Assembly (NCBI GenBank): GCA_006386115.1 | Contig: VFIW01000047.1 | Coordinates: 286,290 to 350,289 of the forward strand | Direction of reading: 5' to 3' | Length of the DNA: 64,000 nt | Source of the DNA: Globisporangium splendens | Lineage: Eukaryota > Oomycota > Peronosporomycetes > Pythiales > Pythiaceae | Part shown: one piece after another, positions 1 to 10,723 of the stretch | Position numbering within the stretch: position 1 is the first letter of the stretch | Layout: each line of letters starts with the position of its first letter | Notes under the pieces: model-generated | Database searches by the model: none | Seen by the model: the letters and a program-made list of their open reading frames with translations, nothing else | What the model was told of the DNA's origin: nothing | Program-made: the position numbers and the translations under genes

Positions 1-338
1 ATGGCGCAGATGTTTGACCTTTGTAGCTCTTGTTCATATTCTCGTTCTTGTTTCGTACATTACCACAAAAATCAGGAGTATGAACAGCTTTTCGAGACCA
101 TCGTCGACAAATTTCTTCGTCAGAAACAGGTTTGTTTCAATTGTTCGCCAGCACAACGCTTTTCGAAATTCCGACCATCTCTCTGCTGCGCTGATGTCCG
201 TAGATCTCAGCTGATGACATCACAAACCTCCACATTCTGCTCTCCGTCCTCGATTTTAATGCGTTTTGCGATCTTATGGCCAACGAAGCGATCGAGACCC
301 AACGCGCCTTAAAAGCCGCCGAAGACATGGGGCTCTAG
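1..338 (+). pseudogene. 3' end of a BART-domain (ARL2BP-like) gene, frame broken
   Basis: Three coding-looking stretches lie in successive frames: about 55-129 (contains HKNQEYEQLFETIVDKF), about 150-210 (contains HNAFRNSDHLSAALMSV) and 213-338 (DDITNLHILLSVLDFNAFCD, then a stop at 336-338). The last stretch resembles the end of the BART domain of ARL2BP and CFAP36, which bind Arl2/Arl3 GTPases in cilia and mitochondria. The frame moves by one base twice within 85 bases, too short a distance for two introns. Either one intron spans most of 130-212, or the gene has small indels (real or assembly errors). The 5' part lies outside the window. Family assignment is by pattern and tentative. Confidence 0.4.
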
Positions 339-597
339 GCACCAGCTAATACACAGGAACATTGGTTGACACTCGCCATTTTGTTTTCTCTTGTGATATA
401 TTCTTCGTCTTGTTATTATACCCATGCACTTTGTCCTCCAAGTGCGATCCTATACAGCAACAAACGCCACATTTTTTTCTTTTTGTCCTTTCTTGTCAGC
501 AGCAACCTCGTACCTTTTCTTCATCCAAATAATGTATATGTTGATCCCCCTTGACTTTGAGCTTGCCCTCCCACGTGCGCCAAATCTTCTTTACATC

Positions 598-3018
598 TTA
601 AAAAGAATACACTTTGCCGAGTTCGCGGTCGAGCAGCTCGACGTCGACATCCGTGGAGAGTTCGCCGAGTTCCAATGCGTCGACGTTCATGTCCGAGGGT
701 CGGATCTTTGGGTTTTCGTGAGTCAAGCTGTGCTTGCGCATTTGAAGCAACGCCGGCAGCAAATCCGTCGAGCCCACACGCACCAGACCAGCTTTCTCTT
801 CGCCATTGTCCGGTGCGACTCCCGTCGGTGGGTTCATCCACGGGTGCTCCAAGATCTCGGCCGCGCTGAGTCGGTTGACTGGATCCACAGTCAGCAGCTT
901 CGACACGAGATCCTTCGCGTCTTCGGACACGTGGTCCCAAAATGGAGACTCGAACTCGAAATCGGCATTCACTACCTTGTCCAAGATCGCAGCATGGTTT
1001 GAACCTGGGAACGGTGGGTATCCACATAGCAGAATAAACAGAATCACACCGAGACTCCAGCAATCAACTTCCGCACCGTATGGACGGCCCTGGACAACTT
1101 CAGGCGCGACGTACCCCGGCGTACCGCATGCCGTGCCACGACGCGAACCCGTCATCGAACGCGCAAATCCAAAATCCGCGATCATGACTTCCGCACCTGG
1201 TGCAGTCGTTTTCAGCAAAATATTCTCCGGCTTCAGGTCGCGATGCACGATGCCGCGCGAGTGAATGTACTGGATCGCACTCGCGAGTTTGCCTAACAAC
1301 ACGCGCGCGTCTTCCTCCGTGTAACTTTTCCGCTTCACGAGGTCGTCAAACAGTTCACCACCGGTGCACAACGGGGTCACAATGAAATAATACCGATCCT
1401 CTTCGTAGTAATCCAAGAGCGGTACCAGATTCGGGTGATCCAGCTTCGACATGATCTCGACCTCTTGTTTCAGTGCCTTGGCGTCCAGATCTGCGAGACT
1501 CGTCTTCGCGATGCACTTCACGGCGACCTGCTTCCGCGTCTCACGGTGTGTCGCGATGTGCACGACCGAGAACGCGCCTGAGCCGAGCTTACGACCGAGC
1601 TTGTAGAATTTGTGGAACGACGTGTTCTCCTCCGCCGACGCGCAGTCTCCAGCGCCACTCTCAATGCCGAACGAGTGCTGACGCGTCGTTGCACCCAGAA
1701 GCCGCGGTCTGGACGACGATGAACTCAGCGGCGAACGTCGTCCACCCGTTGGCTTGTGCATGGAACCTGATCTCATGCTCGACTTCGACCGCAGCGCCTT
1801 CATGATCTTGGCGTATGCAAACTTGACGTGCACGGTCCAGACCTCTGGACTCGACTCAAGCTTCACTTCACCAGCAGACGCGATCAGCTTCTTGATGTAC
1901 GCGCTCGAGGCGCCATCCTGGACTTCGCCCAAGATCTGGTCGAGAATGTAGATCATCTCGTCCTCGGACTGGCACTCGTTCATATCGCGAATCAGGTTCG
2001 CGAGCACGGGGAAATCCTGTTCGACCGTGCGGCCGGCTTGAGCCGCTGGCGAGATATTGCCTCCCGTAGCTCCTCCTGTCCACGAATCTCCACCGCTCGA
2101 GCCATAGCGGTCGCCGACTTTCTGGCCGTACCGGTAGCTGCTGTACTCGTTGTTGACAATGTACTGGAGGATATTGCGGCCGATCTTGGCTGGACACTCG
2201 CCGTCGATCCAGCGCTCGAGCGTCTGGATCCATTTCTGGCGCTCGGGCTCGCGGCTCGCTTGGATGTAGTACAGCACGACGGCGCCGTCGTCGCTGCCTT
2301 TCTTGCTGCTGCTGCTCAGACTGCTCTCCTTGTGGTGGACGGATGGGATGCACGTGAACCCGCTGACATTGCTGGAGCGCCGCGTGCGCTTGCGCACGAC
2401 GACCACAAAGCAGTACGGGCGGTTTTTGAACAACTCGGTCGCCTCGACGCGCAGCACGTCGCTGCGGAAGATCTCACCCTTGAGCCATTTCTTCTCGAGC
2501 TGCGCGCGCTCGTGGTCCTTCAGCACTCCGGTCGCGAACGGGTTCTTCCGGTAATAGTTCAGCGACGTCTTGGAGAGAACAAAGTGGCGCGGCAGCCACG
2601 TCTTGAAGAAATGGCCGCGCTTGTGCAGCGAGCCGCTCAGCAGCACGTTCTCCGACGACATGGGCGTCGTACTGCTGCTGCTCGCCATCGTCATCGTCGG
2701 CGCCTGCTGCTGCTGCTGCTGCTGCGAATAGCTGTTATGCGAGCTCACGAGCGCGCCGCTGCTGCTGCCTCCTCCCGCACCGTTGCCATTCGCGCTGCCA
2801 AAGTTGAGCGAGTGCGGATTCAGGATCGAGATGCTGCCGCCATTGCCATTGCGTCCACTGGCGCTCCCCGTCGGGTGCATCACGACGCGACGCGGCGCTT
2901 GCTGAGGCTGGGACTGCTGCTGGTGGGGCTTGCCGTCGTCGCTGAACGTCGAGTACGCGGACGAGTGCGACTGCGTGAGCACGGCCACATTGAGCGGCGG
3001 CGCCACCGAGCCGTTCAT
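598..3018 (-). CDS. PH-domain CaMK-type serine/threonine protein kinase
   Basis: A single uninterrupted ORF of 806 residues. A Gln/Ser/Gly-rich N-terminus (about 1-115) precedes a PH domain (about 120-270, beginning SGSLHKRGHFFKTWLPRHFV) that should bind phosphoinositides. A helical linker follows, then a kinase domain (about 470-735) with glycine loop LGSGAFSVV, lysine VAVKCIAK, catalytic loop HRDLKPEN, DFGFA and GTPGYVAPEV, so it should be active. The pattern is CaMK/PKD-like. The C-terminal tail of about 70 residues is not recognised. The PH plus CaMK order is common in oomycete kinomes and implies membrane recruitment. ATG at 3018 is the first in-frame start. The poly-Gln tract at about 105 is a CAG-type repeat. 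Confidence 0.88.
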   Translation of the reverse strand: MNGSVAPPLNVAVLTQSHSSAYSTFSDDGKPHQQQSQPQQAPRRVVMHPTGSASGRNGNGGSISILNPHSLNFGSANGNGAGGGSSSGALVSSHNSYSQQQQQQQAPTMTMASSSSTTPMSSENVLLSGSLHKRGHFFKTWLPRHFVLSKTSLNYYRKNPFATGVLKDHERAQLEKKWLKGEIFRSDVLRVEATELFKNRPYCFVVVVRKRTRRSSNVSGFTCIPSVHHKESSLSSSSKKGSDDGAVVLYYIQASREPERQKWIQTLERWIDGECPAKIGRNILQYIVNNEYSSYRYGQKVGDRYGSSGGDSWTGGATGGNISPAAQAGRTVEQDFPVLANLIRDMNECQSEDEMIYILDQILGEVQDGASSAYIKKLIASAGEVKLESSPEVWTVHVKFAYAKIMKALRSKSSMRSGSMHKPTGGRRSPLSSSSSRPRLLGATTRQHSFGIESGAGDCASAEENTSFHKFYKLGRKLGSGAFSVVHIATHRETRKQVAVKCIAKTSLADLDAKALKQEVEIMSKLDHPNLVPLLDYYEEDRYYFIVTPLCTGGELFDDLVKRKSYTEEDARVLLGKLASAIQYIHSRGIVHRDLKPENILLKTTAPGAEVMIADFGFARSMTGSRRGTACGTPGYVAPEVVQGRPYGAEVDCWSLGVILFILLCGYPPFPGSNHAAILDKVVNADFEFESPFWDHVSEDAKDLVSKLLTVDPVNRLSAAEILEHPWMNPPTGVAPDNGEEKAGLVRVGSTDLLPALLQMRKHSLTHENPKIRPSDMNVDALELGELSTDVDVELLDRELGKVYSF

Positions 3019-4977
3019 TCCGCCTCCTTGTTCTTCGAAAATGAGCTCCTCGGGGTCTGGGAAGAGAAGAGAGACGGCGTAATAGCGATTACGACGTGTG
3101 GTAGGGGAAAGTTGGTATCAGCTGGTACTTGGTATCAGCCGCTGAATCTCTCGCGCGGGGACGTAATATAACGAAAGTCCTGACACTTGTCGAAGGTGGC
3201 GAGGATGCTTGTCGGGTGTGCGGATGGGGATGGCGAATGTTAATACCTGTATGAGCCTGCGCGTCGCGAATGTGTGTGCAAGGCGATGAGGTTGTGGAGA
3301 TTCCCACGAGCACCGAGCGCAAGGGGGCGGAATACAAATTGCTGCTTTCTTTTCCCTCACAAACTCACACACATCATCCGCACGACAAGAGGAAGAAATG
3401 GAAAAGAGCCTGCAAGCAAAGCACGCAGAAAGGCCATTCGATGCGAGGAAAGGAACAAATGTAGTTTACGTATTGCAGAAAGTAATTAATGGAAGAGTCG
3501 CAAGATGATATTCCAACAGGAGTGTTGTGTCCGGATGCAATTTGTGTGATGCGAGAGCCATTGGCGAAAATTACGCGAAGAATTACGGAAAGAAGGGGGT
3601 CTTAGTCGATGTAATTTATTGCTCAGTTTGCTGATTCTTTCGCGGTTCGACGAATGCACGGCGTTTGGTTCCAGCTGCAAAGAACTCGCCAGCTGAGCAT
3701 TTGGCTCCTTCCTTTTACCTCCTCCTACTTTTTCCAAAGGATCCCCTTTTCAAGAGCAATTATCCCTTTTCGCATCCACGTGTGTGTCCATAATATTCTT
3801 TATTTTTCGCATATGCAGGTATACGCCACAAGGATTTTGTCGTTTGGCTTTCAGGTGTGTGGTTGACGAAAAGAGCATTGAATATGATGGGACTGCAACA
3901 AGAGGCAACTTGCCAAAAGAATGCCATGGCTAAGTTGGTGTTTGTGGCTTTCTGTGTTTGGTAAATCTGATTCCAATCACATCGGGTGGCTAGCTCGACA
4001 GAGCGAGGTCGTTAAGTTCGACTTGTGCGGTTTTGAGTTGCAAAAAGTCTGAAAAATCTGGCTCTGGCGATTTTGCATCTGATGCTGGCGTGAGCAGATC
4101 AGATGCGCGATAGTTTTCCCCTATTCTCTCTTCCCATCTCTGTTTTCTGCAGGCTGCAGAGTCAAGGTACCAGCACGCACTGTCCCACTTTTGTAAACAC
4201 TGTGCCAAGGGTTACGCTCAGCGAGTGGTTTACACTGTCTAAATCGAGCACAATGCAGTACAATCTATTCAACCCAAGCAAAAGAGCAAGACAATCCGTG
4301 CACTTTTTGGTTGAAACATGTTATTTACAACTGCTTGCAAGATCCGGTCGTCTGTCGCAACTTCAACCCGCTGCTTGGACCATGCTTCCACAAAAGAAAC
4401 TACCGAAAAGAAAGCAAACAGGCAACAAATGTTGCGCTAATGGAGCAACAAATGTTGCGATAACAGAGCAACACCACACGCGCGCTTTTATGCACTCCAT
4501 ATGCGCATGATTGCGCGACAGCATGGCGACAAGCTCTCGTGTGCATGGCTTGCCGCAAATGGATACACACAGTGCACTCTTGAAAGCGTGGCCTGAGATG
4601 ACAAAGACACAAAGACATGAAGCGCAAGCCTTTATCTTTATAAGGTGAGGTATATTTAGGTTCATCTTCGTGACCTACAATATCCATTCTCCTACCTAAT
4701 CTTCATTGCGAATTCATCTAGGAGTGTAAATGTGTCTACAGCGCGGATTGCAATAGATCACTTCTGAATGCTAAATAATCTTTGACCAGGATGGCAATGA
4801 AGCGCAAGCCATATTTTGAGGTGTTGTGCCAGTGCCACGGCGCAGATGCCTCTTTCCTGTGCGACTCGCGCTTCAGCTGCGAGAAACATGGAGACGATTC
4901 TAAGGATGCAAGACGGGGCTGCGGTTTGTCTACCTGCCTGCAATTGTTCATGCCTTTGGGATATTCTTGACGCGATG
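3019..4977. other. Intergenic, no gene supported
   Basis: Almost 2 kb between the start of the PH-kinase gene and the stop of the USP-like gene. It must hold the PH-kinase promoter just above 3018. The small ORFs on both strands have no domain, no biased composition and no convincing splice partners. The only structured feature is the pair of palindromes at 4422-4459. Confidence 0.6.
4422..4459. repeat. Two copies of a 15-base near-palindrome
   Basis: GCAACAAATGTTGCG occurs at 4422-4436 and again at 4445-4459. Each copy is an inverted repeat (GCAACA / TGTTGC around AA). Paired palindromes 23 bases apart could bind a dimeric regulator or be a relic of a duplication. No flanking gene start is close, so a regulatory role is only a guess. 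Confidence 0.5.
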
Positions 4978-6290
4978 CTATCCGCAGACGTAGATTGCGC
5001 ATCTCGGTGAGAAAAGCAGTGCTGATGCTACGTGGTCAATGCGCTTTGCCTCCTGCGCAGCCTTCGAGGGTGTTTCAGCTGCTGTATCGCCCGTTTTTCT
5101 GATGATCAAGTACGACGCGTTGTGTGTGGCCACGTACTCCTGCACGCTCTCTGCGACTGTAGAACCTTTCGCCAGTGGCAGGATGTTGGCGCTGTAGCTA
5201 TTGCTATTCGAGTTGCTTCCACTGGTGCTGGTGAGATTCTTGCTGGTTTGGGCTATGGTAGTGAGCAAGTCGTGGTACTTTGCAAACGGTTGGTCATCGT
5301 AACTCCCGATGATCGGTGTCTTGTACAAATGCACAATTCGCGGCGCGTCCGTTGTCCGCATCAACTCGAATGCGGCGTCGAGACACCGGATCCCCTGGTC
5401 GGAACACCGGTCGACGGCGACCACGAACACGTACTGCTTGCACACCATGGAGTTGATCGGCGCCGGTGGAACAATCAGGAGGTGCGAGTCGCTGGGTGTC
5501 ATGCGAAGCAGCACGTCACGCGGCACATGCCCGACTTGATCCACAGCGGGACCGCCCTTGCCGATAGCCCCGAGCACGAGAAAATCGGCGTCGCATTTTT
5601 GCAGTGCGTCGTTGTTGCTGCTTCGACTCGTGTTGGAGCCTTGACACGAATCCATCGTGCGTGTGTACAGCAAGCGGTCGGCCACCGAGTCATTGCCATC
5701 AGCCGAGGTCGGCGCGCGCTCAATGGTGATGCAGTTCGCGGGTAACCTGAGTTCGCTGCAATGCACCTTGTACTCTAAGTGCAAGTGCATCGGAGAAGCA
5801 AAGTGTGTGCGGCAAAATGAAATCCACAAACGGTGGTACTGTGAGTTAGAACCTCCTTCTAGTTGCTTTCGCAGCTCCAGGAGCATCGCATGGAGATCGA
5901 GAAACAAGCCCGACTCGCTCTCACGCGCTGCTGTGGTAGGATCGTACGCGGCGTCCTCCATCGCATGGCAGATCGCCTCGTGGGCTTCCTCTGAGATCCA
6001 CGGCGGTGTAATTGAGCGCATCATTGACAGGAGCTGATCAGGTTGATCCAGCAGTAACGACCGAAAGGTGCCGTCGTCTTTTGCATCCCCCTATTCGCAA
6101 AAATGCATGCACAGCAAAAGAAAAACGAAGTCACAGTCAATGTGGAATTCTGTTCGTAATGGCGAGATACGATCACCAGACTGGAACGATGTTGTGATCA
6201 TACCTCGGCAACGCTGAGCACTGTGCGAGCGATCGCAATACACAGTTGCAGAGCGTGGGACGGCTTCCGCAGTGCAAACACGTCCTCCAT
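4978..6290 (-). CDS. Universal stress protein (USP)-like, two exons
   Basis: Exon 1 is 6290-6204 (29 codons, starting MEDVFALRKPSHALQ). The intron is 6203-6091 (GTATGA...TAG). Exon 2 is 6090-4978, joined in phase 0, giving 399 residues. The C-terminal 200 residues have USP-like features: a DADFLVLGAIGKGG core, a second half-domain, a nucleotide-loop-like stretch near LAKGSTVAESVQEYV, and RIDHVASALLFSPRCAIYV at the end. USPs are small ATP-binding stress proteins; the N-terminal 180 residues here are extra and not recognised. An upstream ORF (6423 to about 6318, starting MGVLVDASVASQS) seems to belong to the same gene but is one base out of frame, so the true start may be at 6423. Confidence 0.7.
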
Positions 6291-6588
6291 CAGCTTTGCT
6301 GAATCGAAGAGATAATTTATCTCGCACAATCAACAGCAGCAGATCCAGGTGTTGGAGACGTCGCGTCGCTTCGCTATTTGGTGTGGATTGACTTGCGACA
6401 GATGCGTCGACCAAAACACCCATATTTGAGGGACGGGTTTCAGATGCAGGATCAATTGCTTAAGCATGGCGTGGACGACCTATGTGTGGCAGCAAATAAC
6501 GCCAGCGACAGAATGCATCTTTTAGTGGGCTAACAAGAAGGCTACTCTCCATACACATCTAGATACTCGGGCTTTTTGCAAAAAGCGT

Positions 6589-9500
6589 TTACAGCGGAAG
6601 CGATGTCCTGGGGGCTATCCCCAGGCTGGAGGTGGCACTAGCTGTTCTCGTCTCGTCCAGGACGATCTCGTTTAGTTTGTCAATGACGAACGCTATCTTC
6701 ACACGCTGCGATGGATTAGTCTTTGTCATCAACTCGACCAGATTCCACTGCTTGTTACTCATTATTTCTGGGCGATTGGGAATGAACCCTTGCTTCACTC
6801 TGAAGCGAACGACAGCGTCGATCATATTCCTTCCCCAAGGAATATCATCAGTCATAACCTCTAGGATGCACATTCCCAGCGAGTAGATGTCGGTGGCGAT
6901 CGCAGGATGCTCTCCCTTGAGATATTCCGGTGATTTCCACTGCAGCGCACCCATTTTCTTTGGGTCAACTTGGATTTCGGCAACGTCTGGGATACAGCTC
7001 AACCCAAAATCAATGATCTTCGCATCTCCTCGATCGCTAACCAGGATGTTGTCACACTTGAGATCGTTATGAACGATGTTGAGCGAATGCATGTGCTGCA
7101 CACCGAGAGCTACTTCGTAAAGCGACCGCCACCTTGCCTCGCGATTGTCTTCTCTTTTTCGCAAGTGCGCTAGCAAGTTTCCGTTCGAGGCATACTCGCA
7201 GACGAAGTAGCGTTTGCCAATGTGATTGGCCCCAAAAAGCTTAACGACATGCGGATGATTGAGTTGACACCATACCCGTATTTCGTGCAGTAGCAGCCTA
7301 GTGCTCACTGTGCCTGGGTCTTCTTCGTAGCCCATGAACTTGACAACGACAGGAGTGTCGAGCCAAACGCCCCTGCATACTTTTCCAAATCCGCCTTCTC
7401 CAATTACATCGCTTACTTGGAAGACGATTTCACGAAGAGCCAAATGCCATATCGGAGGTGAATCGCCAACAGGACGGCCTGATCGATCCCAAATGTTGTC
7501 ACTGGAGCGCGTGAGCGATGAGACGTTGTGCGTATCGTAATGTCTTAGCGCAACTGTGTCGCTGCTTGTTATTGTTTCTCTAGTAACTGAGCATTCGGTG
7601 CTGGTAGCATCGTCAGATTCACGCATTTGCATGCCAGCTTCGTCTCTGTCTTGTTTCCAGGAACGAATCGCATCTTCGCTTGGTACTTCGAGCAAGTCCA
7701 AAATTCGATCGAGCTCAGCATACAGAATACGGTTCACATCGGCTGCTTTTTGACTTCGAGCACGGCGAGCAACAGATGTGGCTGAAACCGCTGTGCGCAG
7801 GTAGTCTTGAGCACGCGCCAGCAAGAAACAAAATCGTGTGACTGCCACGTCAGTGGGCTGACTGCCTGATTCGATAATGTGGTCGTATATGAACTCAAGC
7901 GCTGGGTACACTTTTTGTATCATCCATACCACTCCTGGAGAAAGTTGGCACTTGGACCAGATCATTGCAAGAGCGCTTTTGATAGTCCCACTCAATTGCA
8001 GAAAGACGAAATCCTGGACGGTTTGGCTTGGAGTCGAGACATCCTTCCATCGCACAACACGGAAGAAACAAAACGCTAGAAGAGTTATTAAGACCATCGC
8101 GCAAATTCCCAAGCAAGGCAAATCAAAGTTTGAAAACTTGCTCGTGTACCTGTGCTGCTGTGTTGGATTGCTCAGCTTCCGCCGTTTCGCAAGCACCGTC
8201 GTCTTTCTCGAAAGCAAAGTATTGTAGGTGATCCACAACGTACGAGATCGACACGCGCTCGCTTGGATTATTTGCACACATTTTCAGCACTAAATCCCAT
8301 TGTGCGTCATTCAAAACTGAATGGGTTCCACGAGTCCCATTTCTTATACCATTGGCAATCTCATCAACCCGATGGGCTTGTTCAGCCAAAGCTTCCAATA
8401 TGCATATACCAAAAGCTTTAATGTCGGATGCGTGTGAGATGTGTTGCTCCGCACATTCTTTTTGCTTTGGCTCGATTGATGCTTGATATTCACGCGCTAG
8501 TTCCTTGTTCTCTCCGAACCCAGCAATTTTTGGTTGATAATCTGGGCCAATCACAATGTTGGAGCACTGAATTGCACCGTGGACACATCTTCGTTGATGA
8601 AGATATTGAAGTCCAAGTGCCACCTTGTACAAACACTTCCAGGCCAAGTGGCGATTCTCTTCGGCAGCCAGAAATTCCCGAAGTGTTGTTCTGTTCGAAC
8701 AATACTCGTAAACGAAGAACGGATGCTGCCCAAGATGGCATGCACCTAGTAGTTTCAGCACATGCGGGTGACTAAGATGGTACCATCGGGATGCACGTTG
8801 CACAAAGTCCTCGCGGCTCCACCAAGTAATGGATCCAATCGTGACTGTTGTCTTCAGCCAGGTTCCACAATACACTCGAACAAAGGGCTCGCACTTGACT
8901 TTATTCCACTCATGGAACTCCACGTCATCAGGAGATATGAACCAATTGTGAACGCTTGGAATCACAGTCACCCCATTCACTTGTACATACCGATCGAGTA
9001 CATTTCTAAGAAGAGTCGAGTCATCCAGAGAGTTTTCGCCAGCCCCACTTTGTAGCTCGTACTGTAAAAGTACAGCATCGTCATACTGCGTTTTGGCATC
9101 GTGAAATCCGCGAATTAGGGCATCATTTGATTTCACCGTCTTCTCAAAGTGCTTTCGTTGCATTGCGCGGCGTGCCTCCCATTCGATTTTCCAGTCGTGT
9201 TGACCACTCGCATCTAGATGGAACAACTCGAAGAAGTGATCGAGCTCGTCGTGAAAATCTCGCACCTTGGTTGTGATTGCTCGTCGTCCCAGGAATCGGT
9301 CAAGAGGTGTTTGCTTGCTCTTGGTTTGGAATACGAATCTGCAGAAGCGATACAAAACAGCGGTCATTGTGGCTGTGGGGCTCGCCATCCCATCCTGTAC
9401 TTGTAGCTGCGAGTGTATATACTGCAAACGCTCGGCAAGGTGTGTCATTAGTGGTTCAAACTCATATGTTGAAGAGCATACCCCAAGAATTGTCTCCAGC

Positions 9501-10477
9501 GAACCCGACAATGAAGTGTCGTTGTCAGCCAAATCTCCACATGAGCTTGTAAGCAATTCAACGACAGGAAAGTAATCCCAGCGCGCTGCTGAGATTAATG
9601 GGGTTTCGCCATCGCGCCACGACCGGACTTGCAACGAGGCGCCAGCCTCAATCAAGATTCGGAAGACTTGCATATGACCTTCACGTCCAGCTTGAATGAG
9701 TGGTGTGTCTCCTTCTTGACTTGAATGGTTCACAAGAGCCATGCATTTGATGAGGATGCAAGTGACTTCGACATGCCCTCCCTTAGCTGCGCGAAACAGC
9801 GCCGTTTCATTCAAATCGCTCGTCGCGTTGACAAGCGCACCATAATTCAGTAGAGCTCTCACAATCTCCTCTCGACCGAATTCAGCAGCTTTAAACAGAG
9901 GCGTTTCCCCTGAATTGTTTGTAGCACGAACGGAGGCACCGTAAGCGAGCAGGATATCCACAATTCGGAGTTTGCCGCTTTCAGCAGCGTAAAATAGAGG
10001 GGTTTCCCCCAAATTGTTCTGTTCACGAACCCGTGCGTCAAGTTCGAGAAGCTTTCTCACGATGTCTCTGCGGTCACGCCATGCCCCCATAAACAAGGGA
10101 GTTTCGCCCAAATCGTTCTTTTCGTGGACAGAGGCGCCGTGTGCAACGAGGATATCCAAGACGTCGTCGAAGCCTCTGTAAACAGCCAGATGAAGAGGCG
10201 TGTTGCCGTCTTCATCGCGGTCGTGAACTGAGTATCCATTCTGAAGACACCACAGGACACTTTCCACAGCTCCGACAGCCGCAGCACAAAACAACTTGTC
10301 TGGTTCTTTGGTCTTGGGTGCTGCAGCAAGGGTATGCGCTGAAGGTTCGGCGCCGCGAGCCATCCGAGTGCTCCTTCCGCTGCTGCCCTCGGGATTGATC
10401 CAACCCGTCACACGCGCAGCGATTCGCGACGTCAATCGTGCCATGACCAAGAACAACACCAACCAGCACTTGAGCAA
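6589..10477 (-). CDS. Ankyrin-repeat pseudokinase-kinase (TKL) protein
   Basis: Two exons: 10477-8150 (776 codons) and 8013-6589 (474 codons plus stop). They are joined in phase 0 by an intron (GTACAC...CCAG), for 1250 residues. A short hydrophobic N-terminus (MLKCWLVLFLVMARL) could be a signal or anchor. Ankyrin repeats follow (about 55-330), then a kinase fold (about 545-755) that is clearly dead: HGAIQCSN replaces HRDLKxxN, AGFGE replaces DFG, and the VAVK lysine is absent. A second kinase domain (about 965-1225) looks active: GEGGFGKV, VVVKF, HNDLKCDNIL, DFGLS, WKSPEYL. The pairing of dead and live kinase domains recalls JAKs; oomycetes have many TKL kinases. The paralogue at 16388-18131 preserves the same junction, which supports one gene rather than two overlapping ones. 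Confidence 0.75.
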
Positions 10478-10723
10478 TGCTGTGGAGATGGGACACCGGT
10501 GCTGAACTGCAGCACACCGGTATCTTACCGAGACGCTCAGTGGGACGAAGCGAAAGCAAAGTCACTGACAACGTCCAACACAATTCACGCATGTCCTCGT
10601 ATATTGTGGTCCTTTCTGTGCGCGATACTTTGTTTCAACTGCCCACCTACTTCCTCGAACCACAGTCGCTTACCTTGCAGCTGAGCTACACCAATGTCCA
10701 TGTTCTCTATTTGCCATAATTCC

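Noticed and set aside
1828..3171. 447-residue plus-strand ORF across the PH-kinase gene
   Set aside because: It is the complement of the GC-rich kinase gene; Arg/Ala/Leu-rich composition, no domain.
6589..8277. Independent 562-residue kinase gene starting at 8277
   Set aside because: Its first 88 codons are the ankyrin-gene exon and intron in another frame; the splice at 8150/8013 explains the data better.
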